Shown piece by piece: positions 36,389 through 45,427 of a stretch of 64,000 bases of DNA (positions within the stretch are counted from its first letter, which is position 1; every line of letters starts with the position of its first letter). The position numbers and the translations under genes were made by a program. This stretch comes from Myroides oncorhynchi. GTDB taxonomy: Bacteria; Bacteroidota; Bacteroidia; Flavobacteriales; Flavobacteriaceae. The notes beneath the pieces were generated by a model. It had not been told where the DNA came from, searched no databases, and saw only the letters and a program-made list of their open reading frames with translations. The stretch is taken from NCBI RefSeq assembly GCF_020905415.1, contig NZ_JAJJMP010000001.1, forward strand, positions 1,561,501-1,625,500, in the 5' to 3' direction.

Positions 36389-37804
36389 TTAGTCTCCACC
36401 ACAACCTCCGCAGCCTCCACCACCACATGAGCTACCGCAAGAATTGCTGTTAGAGCTTCCACAGCTACTATTAGAACTACTACCGTCACTACTACAGCTA
36501 CTGTTGTTTGAGCTAGATGATATGTGTGGGATTGGAGTGTTAGCTAATATCACCATCGTAGTGAGTGCTGCTCCTAAAGCCGCATTACCTGTCAGAAAGT
36601 AAGACCACTGCCAGTTGTCTTCTTTCAGTTTAGAGAATTTAACTCGCTGTGTGTAATATCTGATTATCGTCTTATGGATACTTTCTGATGCTAGTCTCTG
36701 TAAGAAAAATAGTGAGCTAATGACGATGACTAAGGTTAATATAGTGATGAATAAAACAGGCTTATGACGTTCACTTCCAGTGATTATGCGCATAAAAGCA
36801 AAGAATACTATACTTAATAGGATGGCGTAGTTCGTTATAAAGAGCTTGTTAAACTTAGCAGATCTGTTGATGTATTTATTTATGCCTTGGATAGTAGTTA
36901 CTTGGTTAGTAAAGAGTGGTCTACCTATAAGTTTTGGTATTAGCTCTGTGAATTTTCTTGTTTTGAATTGTTTTAACTTACGTAAGATATAAGCTTGTTC
37001 TCGGTTTTTTATATAAGTATCTTGGATCAGCTCTAGTGTATAGTTAGGCCCTGTCTTGATATTATGTTGTTCGATAAGTTCATTAAAAGTACCAATGATA
37101 CCATCTTTTACATTCTTGTTTTTTAAGTACATCATCTCATAAGGATGAAGGTTGCGGATAAAGCTGTTCTCACTACTGTTTCTGATTATGTCATGTAGTA
37201 CACTTTTATTGTATTCATTTAAGAATGCAATAGTGCCAATAAATATGAGCGTTAGTCCGAATAGGAATGCACTACTACTAATATTACTGTATATAAGGGT
37301 TAAGGGATAATGAAGAAAGGGGATGGCAGCTAGACTTACAAATATTCCTATAAGTAGTTTAGTACTCATTTTATATTTGGTTTTAGGCAAGTGTAAACTG
37401 TCATACATAGATTGGTATTCCCATATCTCTTTAGGTTGTTCACCGAAGACTTGGCTATATATTAGTGTAGTATGCTCTTTGGCTTGCTTGAATATATCAT
37501 ATTCTTCACGATTATGTGTTGAAGGGATATGCTCTATGGTTTTGCCAAGTATAAGACAGAAGTTTTTATATGACTTAGTAAAGACTAAATGTTCGTGCCA
37601 AACGACATCAACGACATCAGAGGGTGATACCATCTTATCAGAAGTTGCAGCGAGGTACATAAACTTCTTATATTCTAATATAGCTTGAGTGGTGAAGTTT
37701 TTGGTCCACTTATTTTCTTTTGCTAGTCGGAGTGTAAAACCATATTCGTCAGTCCATTTATCTAATTGAAACTCCTCTATTTTCTTCCAATGTACTTTAT
37801 TCAT
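36389..37804 (-). CDS. Membrane protein with DUF1399-like N-terminus and Cys/Gly-rich tail
   Basis: A 471-residue protein. The start is set at the ATG at 37804, since the longer frame begins at TTG. Residues of about 10-120 resemble the glycine-rich-domain/DUF1399 region (LAATSDKMVSPSDVVDVVWHEH, with the His pair HEH). There are about six membrane helices in two groups. The C-terminal 45 residues are Ser/Cys/Gly-rich, ending SCGGGGCGGCGGD. Related TIGR04222-type proteins carry similar tails. Function is unknown; the Cys cluster could bind metal or form disulfides. Confidence 0.7.
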   Translation of the reverse strand: MNKVHWKKIEEFQLDKWTDEYGFTLRLAKENKWTKNFTTQAILEYKKFMYLAATSDKMVSPSDVVDVVWHEHLVFTKSYKNFCLILGKTIEHIPSTHNREEYDIFKQAKEHTTLIYSQVFGEQPKEIWEYQSMYDSLHLPKTKYKMSTKLLIGIFVSLAAIPFLHYPLTLIYSNISSSAFLFGLTLIFIGTIAFLNEYNKSVLHDIIRNSSENSFIRNLHPYEMMYLKNKNVKDGIIGTFNELIEQHNIKTGPNYTLELIQDTYIKNREQAYILRKLKQFKTRKFTELIPKLIGRPLFTNQVTTIQGINKYINRSAKFNKLFITNYAILLSIVFFAFMRIITGSERHKPVLFITILTLVIVISSLFFLQRLASESIHKTIIRYYTQRVKFSKLKEDNWQWSYFLTGNAALGAALTTMVILANTPIPHISSSSNNSSCSSDGSSSNSSCGSSNSNSCGSSCGGGGCGGCGGD

Positions 37805-38155
37805 TGTTTGCAATATTTAGTTAAATATCTAATTATTAGAAGAGATATGCAATAAAAAAGTTGTGTTAGTATGTAGAAGTGGACGGCATAAATTAAGTTC
37901 GAAGGGAGATATAGCTTATTTATAACATTTGAAGGTGTATTTTGTAATATAAAATATGTGCAAGTATTGAATTTACTAGTGAAACGGTTTTTTTTGGAGA
38001 GTTGGTTTTGTGGAATCAGGGGGTTTTTTGAGTGAAAAGCGTACTTGTGTGATTAGGGTGAAAAAATAATTAAAAATAAATCACTTTTTAGATGGTTGAT
38101 TTTTAGTTTAGTAAAGGAATTGGCTAGAAAAAGATTGTTTTTTTTATTGTGTGGA
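37805..38155. other. Gap without supportable gene
   Basis: About 350 bp of AT-rich DNA between the membrane protein gene and the tRNA-Asp promoter. No frame, repeat or hairpin stood out. Confidence 0.5.
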
Positions 38156-38186
38156 TTTGGTACTGTAGAAAATGGTTGTATATTTG
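38156..38186 (+). promoter_or_regulatory. Promoter of the tRNA-Asp cluster
   Basis: TTTG (38156-38159) and a perfect TATATTTG (38179-38186) are spaced by 19 nt, 27 nt upstream of the first tRNA. This is a textbook flavobacterial promoter. Confidence 0.7.
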
Positions 38187-38212
38187 CATCGCATTAGAGC
38201 AATAATGACGAA

Positions 38213-38286
38213 GGTTTGGTAGTTCAGTTGGTTAGAATACATGCCTGTCACGCATGGGGTCGCGGGTTCGAGTCCCGTCCAGACCG
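38213..38286 (+). tRNA. tRNA-Asp (GTC), copy 1
   Basis: 74 nt. The acceptor GGTTTGG/CCAGACC has one G-U pair. The D stem is GTTC/GAAT, the anticodon stem CATGC/GCATG with loop CTGTCAC (anticodon GTC), and the T arm GCGGG-TTCGAGT-CCCGT. The discriminator is G, as expected for Asp. CCA is not encoded (CA follows). Confidence 0.97.
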
Positions 38287-38429
38287 CAAAAGAGAGATTA
38301 GCGTCTTGATTAAATAGGCGCTAATTTATCTACTCTTAAAAAAGAAAAACTTTAAAAAGTTTGGAGGTTTAGAAAAAAGAGTTACCTTTGTCGCCGTTAA
38401 AGAATTAATGCTTTTAAGAATAAAATACT

Positions 38430-38503
38430 GGTTTGGTAGTTCAGTTGGTTAGAATACATGCCTGTCACGCATGGGGTCGCGGGTTCGAGTCCCGTCCAGA
38501 CCG
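38430..38503 (+). tRNA. tRNA-Asp (GTC), copy 2
   Basis: Identical in sequence to copy 1 over all 74 nt. It is followed by its own terminator hairpin. Confidence 0.97.
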
Positions 38504-38514
38504 CCAGTTAAAAG

Positions 38515-38545
38515 GAGCCTCTCACAACGTGGGATGGCTTTTTTT
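38515..38545 (+). terminator. Terminator after tRNA-Asp copy 2
   Basis: A bulged stem AGCCTCTCAC / GTGGGATGGCT followed by a T7 run. Confidence 0.7.
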
Positions 38546-38574
38546 GCCCTCTAAAATTTTGTAAAAGAGGGTTG

Positions 38575-38662
38575 AAAAGTAGTTGTGTTGTTAAGTGCGC
38601 AAGCACTAAAGGTTTAGTAGTTAGACCAATGAAAAGCTTTCCTAGTGCGGGAGAGCTTTTTT
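38575..38662 (+). repeat. Structured 88-bp repeat, copy 1
   Basis: Nearly identical to 38871-38958 (a few differences, mostly near the 3' end). It contains AGTGC-GCAA-GCACT (GNRA tetraloop), the weak stem GGTTTA/TAGACC and an end hairpin with T-run (AAGCTTTCC...GGAGAGCTTTTT). It could specify a small RNA with its own terminator. Confidence 0.8.
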
Positions 38663-38722
38663 TAAAAAATTGTCAAGATTGATGGTTTTAACTAATAAAC
38701 GCGATACAGAAAAGAAATTATT

Positions 38723-38796
38723 GGTTTGGTAGTTCAGTTGGTTAGAATACATGCCTGTCACGCATGGGGTCGCGGGTTCGAGTCCCGTCCAGACCG
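38723..38796 (+). tRNA. tRNA-Asp (GTC), copy 3
   Basis: The third identical 74-nt copy. A nominal frame at 38751-39014 begins inside this tRNA and is not a gene. Confidence 0.97.
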
Positions 38797-38808
38797 CCAA
38801 TAAGAAGA

Positions 38809-38838
38809 GAACCTCTCATGTAGTTGGGAGGTTTTTTT
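38809..38838 (+). terminator. Terminator after tRNA-Asp copy 3
   Basis: An 8-bp stem AACCTCTC/GGGAGGTT with an 8-nt loop and T8 run. Confidence 0.85.
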
Positions 38839-38870
38839 TGGCCTCTAAATGTTCATCAATTAGAGGATCT

Positions 38871-38958
38871 AAAAGTAGTTGTGTTGTTAAGTGCGCAAGC
38901 ACTAAAGGTTTAGTAGTTAGACCAATGAAAAGCTTTCCTAGTGCAGGGGAGCTTTTTT
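38871..38958 (+). repeat. Structured 88-bp repeat, copy 2
   Basis: The second copy of the element. Just upstream, both copies have a hairpin with different loops but conserved stem: CCTCT/AGAGG at about 38547-38572 and CCTCTAA/TTAGAGG at about 38842-38866. Confidence 0.8.
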
Positions 38959-39027
38959 ATTTTTATAGCATTTCTGAAAATAAGTCTATTCTAAAACTTT
39001 TTGAGATTGATTAAGTCTTAGATTATT

Positions 39028-39035
39028 TAGATTTG
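39028..39035 (+). promoter_or_regulatory. Candidate -7 element of the MepB-like gene
   Basis: TAGATTTG matches TAnnTTTG, 24 nt upstream of the start codon. Confidence 0.4.
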
Positions 39036-39058
39036 TAATAATTAATAAATATCTTGAT

Positions 39059-39511
39059 ATGTTTGTCAGATCACTTATTACTTCATTAAATAAAGTATTC
39101 TGTTATAGCAATGATACTATAATTAGTTCAGTTCAGATGATGTCTGAAAAGAATGAGTATAGTGCGTGTAGCTTTATATTAGGAGATAAGCGAATTATCT
39201 ATAGGGAAGCAAAGGTTACTTCTAAGAAGATTGGATTTTTCGTTGCTATTTGGCAACGCAATGAGATAGGAGTAACAGTGCCTTATCATGTGGGGGATGA
39301 GTTTGACTATATGATGATCGGTGTGAAGACAGATACTGATTTGGGCTATTTCTTATTTCCGAAGGTGATATTAGTGAATCTTGGTATTATCTCTACCGAG
39401 ACAAAGGAGGGTAAGCGTGGAATGCGTATCTATCCTAATCTAGAAGAAGGGATGAATAAGCAAGCATTGAAAACTTATCAATCTCAAATGTCTTTTTTCT
39501 ATAAAGTTTAA
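39059..39511 (+). CDS. MepB family protein
   Basis: A 150-residue protein matching the MepB family through KVTSKKIGFFVAIWQR, VGDEFDYMMIGVKT, GYFLFPKVILVNLGIIST and KEGKRGMRIYP. MepB was named from the Staphylococcus mepRAB locus, where its function is unknown. There is no signal peptide or membrane segment. No mepA-type transporter or mepR is nearby, so the family name carries little functional information here. Confidence 0.85.
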   Translation: MFVRSLITSLNKVFCYSNDTIISSVQMMSEKNEYSACSFILGDKRIIYREAKVTSKKIGFFVAIWQRNEIGVTVPYHVGDEFDYMMIGVKTDTDLGYFLFPKVILVNLGIISTETKEGKRGMRIYPNLEEGMNKQALKTYQSQMSFFYKV

Positions 39512-39568
39512 ATTATCTTCAATAAAAACACATTAACAGATTAAATACTTTCCATTAACCTTTTTTTA

Positions 39569-39576
39569 TATATTTG
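39569..39576 (+). promoter_or_regulatory. Promoter -7 element of the cobalamin locus
   Basis: TATATTTG matches TAnnTTTG exactly, a few nucleotides before the riboswitch begins. Confidence 0.5.
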
Positions 39577-39584
39577 CAATAAGA

Positions 39585-39740
39585 CTGGTTATCAAATTGA
39601 TATTAAGGGGGAATTAGGTGAGAATCCTAGACAGACCCGCTACTGTAAGCTTATAAATGTAATGAATCAAGTCATCCTCTGTCGTTATGGAGAGGAGGAA
39701 GTTCGTTAAGAGCAAGTCAGGATACCCGCCAATCTACAAT
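39585..39740 (+). ncRNA. Cobalamin (AdoCbl) riboswitch
   Basis: The diagnostic elements are in order: GGTGAGAATCC, then GACAGACCCGCTACTGTAA (39630-39648) and the B12 box AGCAAGTCAGGATACCCGCC (39711-39730). Binding of cobalamin would reduce expression of the downstream uptake genes. The 120 nt between the B12 box and the btuB start probably hold the expression platform. No strong terminator was seen there, which suggests translational control. Confidence 0.95.
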
Positions 39741-39861
39741 AAGTTTTGATGTTTTCGAGGAATAAGACATTAAGCGTTCAAAAGGTTAGACATTGGTGAC
39801 AGTGTGTTTTGGTGCGTTTATGTTTTCTTGGATCGTCAAGATTAACAAGCCAAAAACAATT

Positions 39862-41931
39862 ATGACCAAAACGCAATTACTATCAATAACTACTCTGATG
39901 TGTGTAGCTAGCTATGCTGTATATGCTCAGAGCCCTAAAGACAGTATCACTTCTCTTAAAGAAATCGTGATACAGAAAGAGGTTTTTAAAGATTTAATCC
40001 CTGTACAAACTTTAGATGGTGCTAAACTAGAGCGCTTAAATAGCCATAGTGTAGCTGATGCTCTTAGATACTTCGCTGGAGTTAAGATTAAAGATTATGG
40101 TGGTATGGGAGGACTTAAGACAGTAGATGTCCGTAATATGGGGACGCATCATGTAGGGGTGTTTTATAATGGGGTACAAGTGGGCAATGCTCAGAATGGT
40201 ATAGTAGACTTAGGAAAGTTTTCTCTAGATAATATAGAAACGGTAAAACTATATAATGGTCAACGCAGTGCTATCTTCCAATCAGCAAGAGAGTTTGCTT
40301 CTGCATCTACAGTTTATCTACAAACAAAGAAACCTATATTCGAAGAAGGGAAAGATATAAATGTATCAGCTAAATACAAGGCAGGGTCTATACAGTTAGT
40401 CAATCCATCTGTACGTACAGATATTAAAGTTAATGACAATGTTAGTACATCTATCAGTGCTGAATATATCTATTCGAATGGTGATTATAAGTTTAGGCAA
40501 AAACGTCATAATATAGATGGTACAGTGGCTTATGATACTATAGGTCACAGGCAGAATAGTGATATAAAAGCTTATCGTGTAGAGAATAGTTGGTTCGGTA
40601 AGACAGATAAAGATACTTGGCAGGCTAACCTTTATTACTATCAATCAGATAGAGGTCTTCCAGGTGCTGTAATTAAGAAGAGTGATGTCACTTTAGAGAC
40701 TGAAAATATCAATGAACGTCAGAGTGATAAGAACTTTATGGCGCAGGGAGAGTGGACTAGATTTGTTTCTGATCGATATCAGTTTCAACTGAAAGGGAAG
40801 TATGCTTATGATGAGATGCACTATCTGTCTCGTAAGACAGTGGCTTTCGAAGGAGAAGTGGTTACCTATAATCCTCAATTTGATAACACTTACTTCCAAC
40901 AAGAGTATTATGTCTCAGCTGCACATCTGTATAAGATAACTGATATATGGGATGTGGCTCTAGCTACGGACTTACAATACAATAAACTTAATGCTACTCG
41001 TATAGGACAAGGAACTCCGTTTACTTATCCTGAACGTTATACCTTTTTAACTTCGTTAGCGACTTCTGTGAATCTAGGTAAGGTGAAAGCTCAGGCTAAT
41101 ATCTTAGGAACATTTACTAAAGAGAAGGTACGTTATAATTATGAAGCGCCAGATCGTCAATTTTGGGCGCCATCTATCTTCTTGAGTTATAAGCCGTGGG
41201 ATGATGAGAACTTTGTGGTTCACTCATTTTATAAGTACATCTATAGATTACCTACGTTTAATGATTTGTACTACACACAGCTAGGTACTGCTAACTTAAA
41301 ACCAGAGGCTTCTAAGCAGATAAACTTAGGATTCACTTATAATAAACAGTTTAACAATGCTTTGTTTGAAGAGGTGCATTTGTCATTAGAATCTTACTTC
41401 GCTAATATAACGGATAAGATTATCGCTACACCTACTTCTAGTATGATGAGATGGATGATGACTAATCTAGGTAAGGTGGAGAACTATGGGATAGAGACAA
41501 ATGTAGGAACTACTGTGAGGTTAATGGAAGACTTGCGATTAGGTGTTAATCTGACGTATGAATACACAGTAGCGAAAGACAAGAGCGAAACGCTATATGG
41601 TAAGCCATCATACTATGGAGATCAAATACCCTATGCTCCTTGGCATTCTGGTTCTTCTATCGTGAGTTTAGATTATAAAGATTGGTCTCTTAACTATAGT
41701 TTTATCTATGTAGGGGAACGTTATAATGGTAATAAAAATAATATTAAGCGAAACGAAATACAACCTTGGTACACACACGATGTGTCATTATTAAAAAGTT
41801 TCAAATGGCGTGATTATAGATTTAAGGCTAGTGTAGAAGCTAACAATATCGCTAATCAGTACTATGAGGTAGTGAGCAACTTCCCTATGCCTGGGCGCAA
41901 CTTCCGTTTCACTTTAAGCTTTGATATATGA
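39862..41931 (+). CDS. btuB: TonB-dependent cobalamin receptor (BtuB-like)
   Basis: A 689-residue outer-membrane receptor. The start is set at the ATG at 39862, giving a signal peptide MTKTQLLSITTLMCVASYAVYAQ; the longer frame begins at TTG within the leader. A TonB-box-like segment (EIVIQKE), the plug domain (SVADALRYFAGVKIKDYGGMG, DVRNMGTHH) and a 22-strand barrel ending in GRNFRFTLSFDI follow. Position directly after a cobalamin riboswitch assigns the substrate as B12 or a related corrinoid. Confidence 0.93.
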   Translation: MTKTQLLSITTLMCVASYAVYAQSPKDSITSLKEIVIQKEVFKDLIPVQTLDGAKLERLNSHSVADALRYFAGVKIKDYGGMGGLKTVDVRNMGTHHVGVFYNGVQVGNAQNGIVDLGKFSLDNIETVKLYNGQRSAIFQSAREFASASTVYLQTKKPIFEEGKDINVSAKYKAGSIQLVNPSVRTDIKVNDNVSTSISAEYIYSNGDYKFRQKRHNIDGTVAYDTIGHRQNSDIKAYRVENSWFGKTDKDTWQANLYYYQSDRGLPGAVIKKSDVTLETENINERQSDKNFMAQGEWTRFVSDRYQFQLKGKYAYDEMHYLSRKTVAFEGEVVTYNPQFDNTYFQQEYYVSAAHLYKITDIWDVALATDLQYNKLNATRIGQGTPFTYPERYTFLTSLATSVNLGKVKAQANILGTFTKEKVRYNYEAPDRQFWAPSIFLSYKPWDDENFVVHSFYKYIYRLPTFNDLYYTQLGTANLKPEASKQINLGFTYNKQFNNALFEEVHLSLESYFANITDKIIATPTSSMMRWMMTNLGKVENYGIETNVGTTVRLMEDLRLGVNLTYEYTVAKDKSETLYGKPSYYGDQIPYAPWHSGSSIVSLDYKDWSLNYSFIYVGERYNGNKNNIKRNEIQPWYTHDVSLLKSFKWRDYRFKASVEANNIANQYYEVVSNFPMPGRNFRFTLSFDI

Positions 41932-43064
41932 GATTTAAAAATATAATTATGCTCACTACTGTTTTGTTAGCAGTGGTAAGTTGTCGAAAAGATGAGATGA
42001 TATTCTTATCAGATAGTTCTGATGTGTCTATCCCTGTTAGCACTGAGAGATACAGTGGATTCTATTTGTTGAATGAAGGGAATATGGGTATGAACAGAGC
42101 TTCTATAGATATGTTTGAATATCATACAGGAACGTATACGAGGGATATATTCTCAGAGCGCAATCCCAATATAACAAAAGAACTAGGAGATGTAGGTAAT
42201 GATATCAAGATCTACGGTAAGAAAGTATATGCGACTATCAATGTGTCTAACTTCATCGAGGTATTCGATGTAGAGACAGGTAAACATATTAAGCAAATAC
42301 ACGTGCCTAACTGTCGTTACTTGGCTTTCAAGGATGGTAAGGCTTATGTGAGTTCGTATGCAGGTAAGGTAGAGATAAATCCGAATGCAGAGAAGGGATT
42401 CGTTGCTGAGATAGATACTTTATCCTTAGAAGTTACGAGAAGAGTAACTGTAGGTTATCAACCTGAAGAGATTGTTATTAAAGGCAATAAACTTTATGTA
42501 GCTAATTCGGGAGGATATCGCGTGCCAAACTATGATACGACCGTGTCCGTGATAGATATACCTAGCTTCACAGAGACAAAGAAGATTGATGTAGCGATAA
42601 ACTTACATCGTATGCAGATAGATAAGGCAGGAGATATTTATGTGTCATCAAGGGGGGATTATTATAATGCAGAACCTAATCTATATGTGATAGACTCGAA
42701 TACAGATAAGGTGAAGCAACAGCTCGATATACCAGTATCTAACATGACGATGGATGATGATAAGCTTTATTACTATGCTACGTCTTATAAACACAATACA
42801 GGTGCTAATAGGGTTACCTATGGAATACTGAATACACTGACTAAAAAAGTGATTACAGACAATATCATTAAAGACGGTACAGATAAGAAGATACAGATAC
42901 CTTATGGTATAGCTGTGAATCCTGAGACAAAGGAGATATTTATGACAGATGCTCAGGATTATGTTGGGACAGGTTTTGTGTACTGTTTCTCTCCTGAGGG
43001 GATGTTGAAATGGAAAACAACTGGTGGGAATATTCCTGCTCATATAGCATTTATAAAGAAATAA
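41928..43064 (+). CDS. BtuG-like beta-propeller surface lipoprotein (DUF5074/YncE-like)
   Basis: A 378-residue lipoprotein (signal to VVSCRKDE). Propeller-type repeats include FEVFDVETGKHIKQI, VAEIDTLSLEVTRRV, VSVIDIPSFTETKKI and LYVIDSNTDKVKQQL. In Bacteroides, BtuG is a YncE-like propeller that captures B12 on the surface with very high affinity and partners BtuB. Overlap with btuB by ATGA and the riboswitch support the same role. Homology to BtuG is inferred from fold and context. Confidence 0.82.
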   Translation: MRFKNIIMLTTVLLAVVSCRKDEMIFLSDSSDVSIPVSTERYSGFYLLNEGNMGMNRASIDMFEYHTGTYTRDIFSERNPNITKELGDVGNDIKIYGKKVYATINVSNFIEVFDVETGKHIKQIHVPNCRYLAFKDGKAYVSSYAGKVEINPNAEKGFVAEIDTLSLEVTRRVTVGYQPEEIVIKGNKLYVANSGGYRVPNYDTTVSVIDIPSFTETKKIDVAINLHRMQIDKAGDIYVSSRGDYYNAEPNLYVIDSNTDKVKQQLDIPVSNMTMDDDKLYYYATSYKHNTGANRVTYGILNTLTKKVITDNIIKDGTDKKIQIPYGIAVNPETKEIFMTDAQDYVGTGFVYCFSPEGMLKWKTTGGNIPAHIAFIKK

Positions 43065-43080
43065 TACCAACAACTAAATA

Positions 43081-44040
43081 ATGAAGACAACAAAAATTAG
43101 ATTAAGCTTAATGGCGACATTATGCTTATCTGCGATTACATTTATCGGATGTTCTAGTGATAGTAGCTCTGATGTAAAGGAACCGGAAGGTGAGGGAGGA
43201 TCTATAAGTTATGATTATAGTGATGTAACTAAGGTGTTTGACTTCCATCCTGCTCCAGGTCAGTTCGTTAATATATTACCTAAATATGAAGAAGGAGATA
43301 CACAAGAGACGATGAAGGGCAAAGCTCTTAAGGCTATCTCGGGTAAAAAACCGGATGTAATATCGTTAGGAGGATTTGGAGGGTATATCGTGATGGGGTT
43401 TGCAGAGCCTATAAATAATGTCAAAGGACAACGTGACTTCTCTGTATTAGGTAATGCGTTTACTAATAGCTCAGAACCAGGTATAATATTAGTGTCTTTT
43501 GATAAAAATGGAGACGGATTACCTAATGATGAATGGTATGAGATAGCTGGTAGTGAGTATAAGAATGCTAAGACAGTACGTGATTATGAGATGACCTTCT
43601 TTAGACCAACTAGTGAACCTTTAGGTAATATAAAAAACTATATCAAGTATAAGAATAACCAAGGCGAGGAAGGGTATAAACCTAAGAATCAGTTTCACGA
43701 TCAAAGCTATTATCCTATGTGGATTAAGGAAGACTCGTTAGTATTTAAGGGAGTGAGGTTGCCAAACAATGCTTTTATAAATAGCACTAGTGAATTATGG
43801 GAATTACCTGCTTTAGGATATGGGTATGCGGATAACCATATTAATGGTGAGGCAGATGCAGCTATGGATATTGACTGGGCTGTAGATAGCAAAGGAAATA
43901 AAGTGAAGTTAGATAAGATCCACTTCATTAAGATATATACTAGTATGGATCAGGACGCAGGAAGGCTAGGAGAGACTTCTACTGAGGTAATGGGTATTAT
44001 AGATCTTCATAAAGCCAAAGTAAACATACCAACTAGATAA
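43081..44040 (+). CDS. Surface lipoprotein of the B12 locus, paralog 1
   Basis: A 319-residue lipoprotein (Cys in FIGCSSDSS). The single domain begins KVFDFHPAPGQFVNILPKY and contains ISLGGFGGYIVMGF, the Ca-binding-like loop DKNGDGLPND, EWYEIAGSEY and DIDWAVDSKGN. It is 16 nt downstream of the propeller gene. Similar proteins are annotated as cell surface proteins in Bacteroidota. No activity is established to my knowledge; corrinoid capture is inferred from context. Confidence 0.75.
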   Translation: MKTTKIRLSLMATLCLSAITFIGCSSDSSSDVKEPEGEGGSISYDYSDVTKVFDFHPAPGQFVNILPKYEEGDTQETMKGKALKAISGKKPDVISLGGFGGYIVMGFAEPINNVKGQRDFSVLGNAFTNSSEPGIILVSFDKNGDGLPNDEWYEIAGSEYKNAKTVRDYEMTFFRPTSEPLGNIKNYIKYKNNQGEEGYKPKNQFHDQSYYPMWIKEDSLVFKGVRLPNNAFINSTSELWELPALGYGYADNHINGEADAAMDIDWAVDSKGNKVKLDKIHFIKIYTSMDQDAGRLGETSTEVMGIIDLHKAKVNIPTR

Positions 44041-44111
44041 TATACTCAAACTAATCAATCCCCACTACCCTCCAAAACTAACAACCGATTAATTAACCAA
44101 AATTATCTATT

Positions 44112-45419
44112 ATGAAAAAAAGTTTAATAAGAGTAAGTACTTTCTTACTCTTTGGAATTACTTTAATTACGGGGACACTGTTTACTGGGTGTTCTAGTGA
44201 TGATAGTGTGCCATACACTATACCAGTTGAGCTAGTGCAAATTGATACTGACTTAAAAATACAGTCAAGCTATAATGTGGATAGAAGTAGGGTAGTTACT
44301 GTGGCTCCTGAATTGGCAAAATTTACTAATCCAAGTTTAGAGTGGAAAATTGTCAAAGCAAATAATATCGATAAAGACTCATTATTAAGTACAGCACAGT
44401 ATTTAGACTTTATTTCATTGAAAGAAGGTGTCTATAGAATTTCTGTTGATATAAAAGATAAGGTTTATAAAACTAATTATGAATTTGATGTTCAAGTAGC
44501 AAAAGAAGAAAATGCATATAAGAAGTTTATTACCAAAGTATTTGATTTTATGCCATCTTATGGACAGTTTACTAATGACTTGCCAAAATATGTAGTAGGA
44601 GATACAAGAGAGAAAATGATTGCAAAAGCTGAAGCAGCAATAGCAAAAGAAAAAGCTGGTATGATTTCATTAGGAGGGTTTGGTGGATATGTAGTATTTG
44701 GCTTTGATCATACTATAGCTAATGTTCCAGGCAAGAGGGATTTTAGGGTTTTAGGTAATGCTTTTTGGGCGGCTGCAAATCCAAATCCAGATGCGCCAGG
44801 TCGAGGAGGTAGTTGTGAACCTGGTATTATTATGGTTGCTTATGATAAGAATAAAAATGGAAAACCAGATGATGATGAATGGTATGAAATAGCAGGTAGT
44901 GAATATTATAAGAAAGAAACAATTAAGGATTATGGAATTACTTATTACAGACCAGATCCTAAGAAGGCTCCTGTAGTAGATCCTAAACTAAGTTGGGCTA
45001 CAGATTTAGAATATATCAGATGGGAAGATAATCAAGGAGATAAGGGATGGAAACCTAAGAATACCTTTCATAGACAAAGCTATTTTCCAGAGTGGTATAA
45101 CGGCGATAAAATTACATTTAAAGGGACTAGGTTAGCTAACAATTCAAAAGATGAAAGTGGTACAGGATCTTATTGGGTTCTTTATTCTTATCCTTGGGGA
45201 TATGCTGACAATGCACCTAATAATGATGATGAGTCAGCTATTGATATAAATTGGGCTGTTGATAAAACTGGAAATAAGGTGAATTTGCCTGGAGTTGATT
45301 TTATAAAAGTGTATACAGGTATAAATCAAGAATCAGGTTGGCTAGGTGAAGTCTCTACTGAGGTAGCAGGAGCAGTTGATTTGCACATAGAGGGGACGTC
45401 TATTACTACAAGAAAATAA
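44112..45419 (+). CDS. Surface lipoprotein of the B12 locus, paralog 2 with extra N-terminal domain
   Basis: A 435-residue lipoprotein (Cys in FTGCSSDDS). Residues of about 30-135 look like an added Ig/PKD-type beta domain. Residues of about 140-430 are clearly paralogous to the preceding protein (VFDFMPSYGQFTNDLPKY, ISLGGFGGYVVFGF, CEPGIIMVAYDKNKNG, EWYEIAGSEY, DINWAVDKTGN). It has a Gly/Pro-rich insertion (PDAPGRGGS) in the core. Confidence 0.75.
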   Translation: MKKSLIRVSTFLLFGITLITGTLFTGCSSDDSVPYTIPVELVQIDTDLKIQSSYNVDRSRVVTVAPELAKFTNPSLEWKIVKANNIDKDSLLSTAQYLDFISLKEGVYRISVDIKDKVYKTNYEFDVQVAKEENAYKKFITKVFDFMPSYGQFTNDLPKYVVGDTREKMIAKAEAAIAKEKAGMISLGGFGGYVVFGFDHTIANVPGKRDFRVLGNAFWAAANPNPDAPGRGGSCEPGIIMVAYDKNKNGKPDDDEWYEIAGSEYYKKETIKDYGITYYRPDPKKAPVVDPKLSWATDLEYIRWEDNQGDKGWKPKNTFHRQSYFPEWYNGDKITFKGTRLANNSKDESGTGSYWVLYSYPWGYADNAPNNDDESAIDINWAVDKTGNKVNLPGVDFIKVYTGINQESGWLGEVSTEVAGAVDLHIEGTSITTRK

Positions 45420-45427
45420 AACTAACA

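Noticed and set aside
38213..38796. Prophage or island attachment site at the tRNA-Asp cluster
   Set aside because: tRNA genes are common integration targets, but no integrase, partial tRNA copy or foreign gene block is adjacent.
38751..39014. 87-codon plus-strand frame
   Set aside because: It begins inside tRNA-Asp copy 3 and runs through a terminator and the structured repeat. Its length comes from repeat sequence, not from coding pressure.
39793..39861. Upstream extension of btuB to a TTG
   Set aside because: It would place a hydrophobic stretch before the signal peptide and start within the riboswitch expression region; the ATG at 39862 gives a normal signal peptide.
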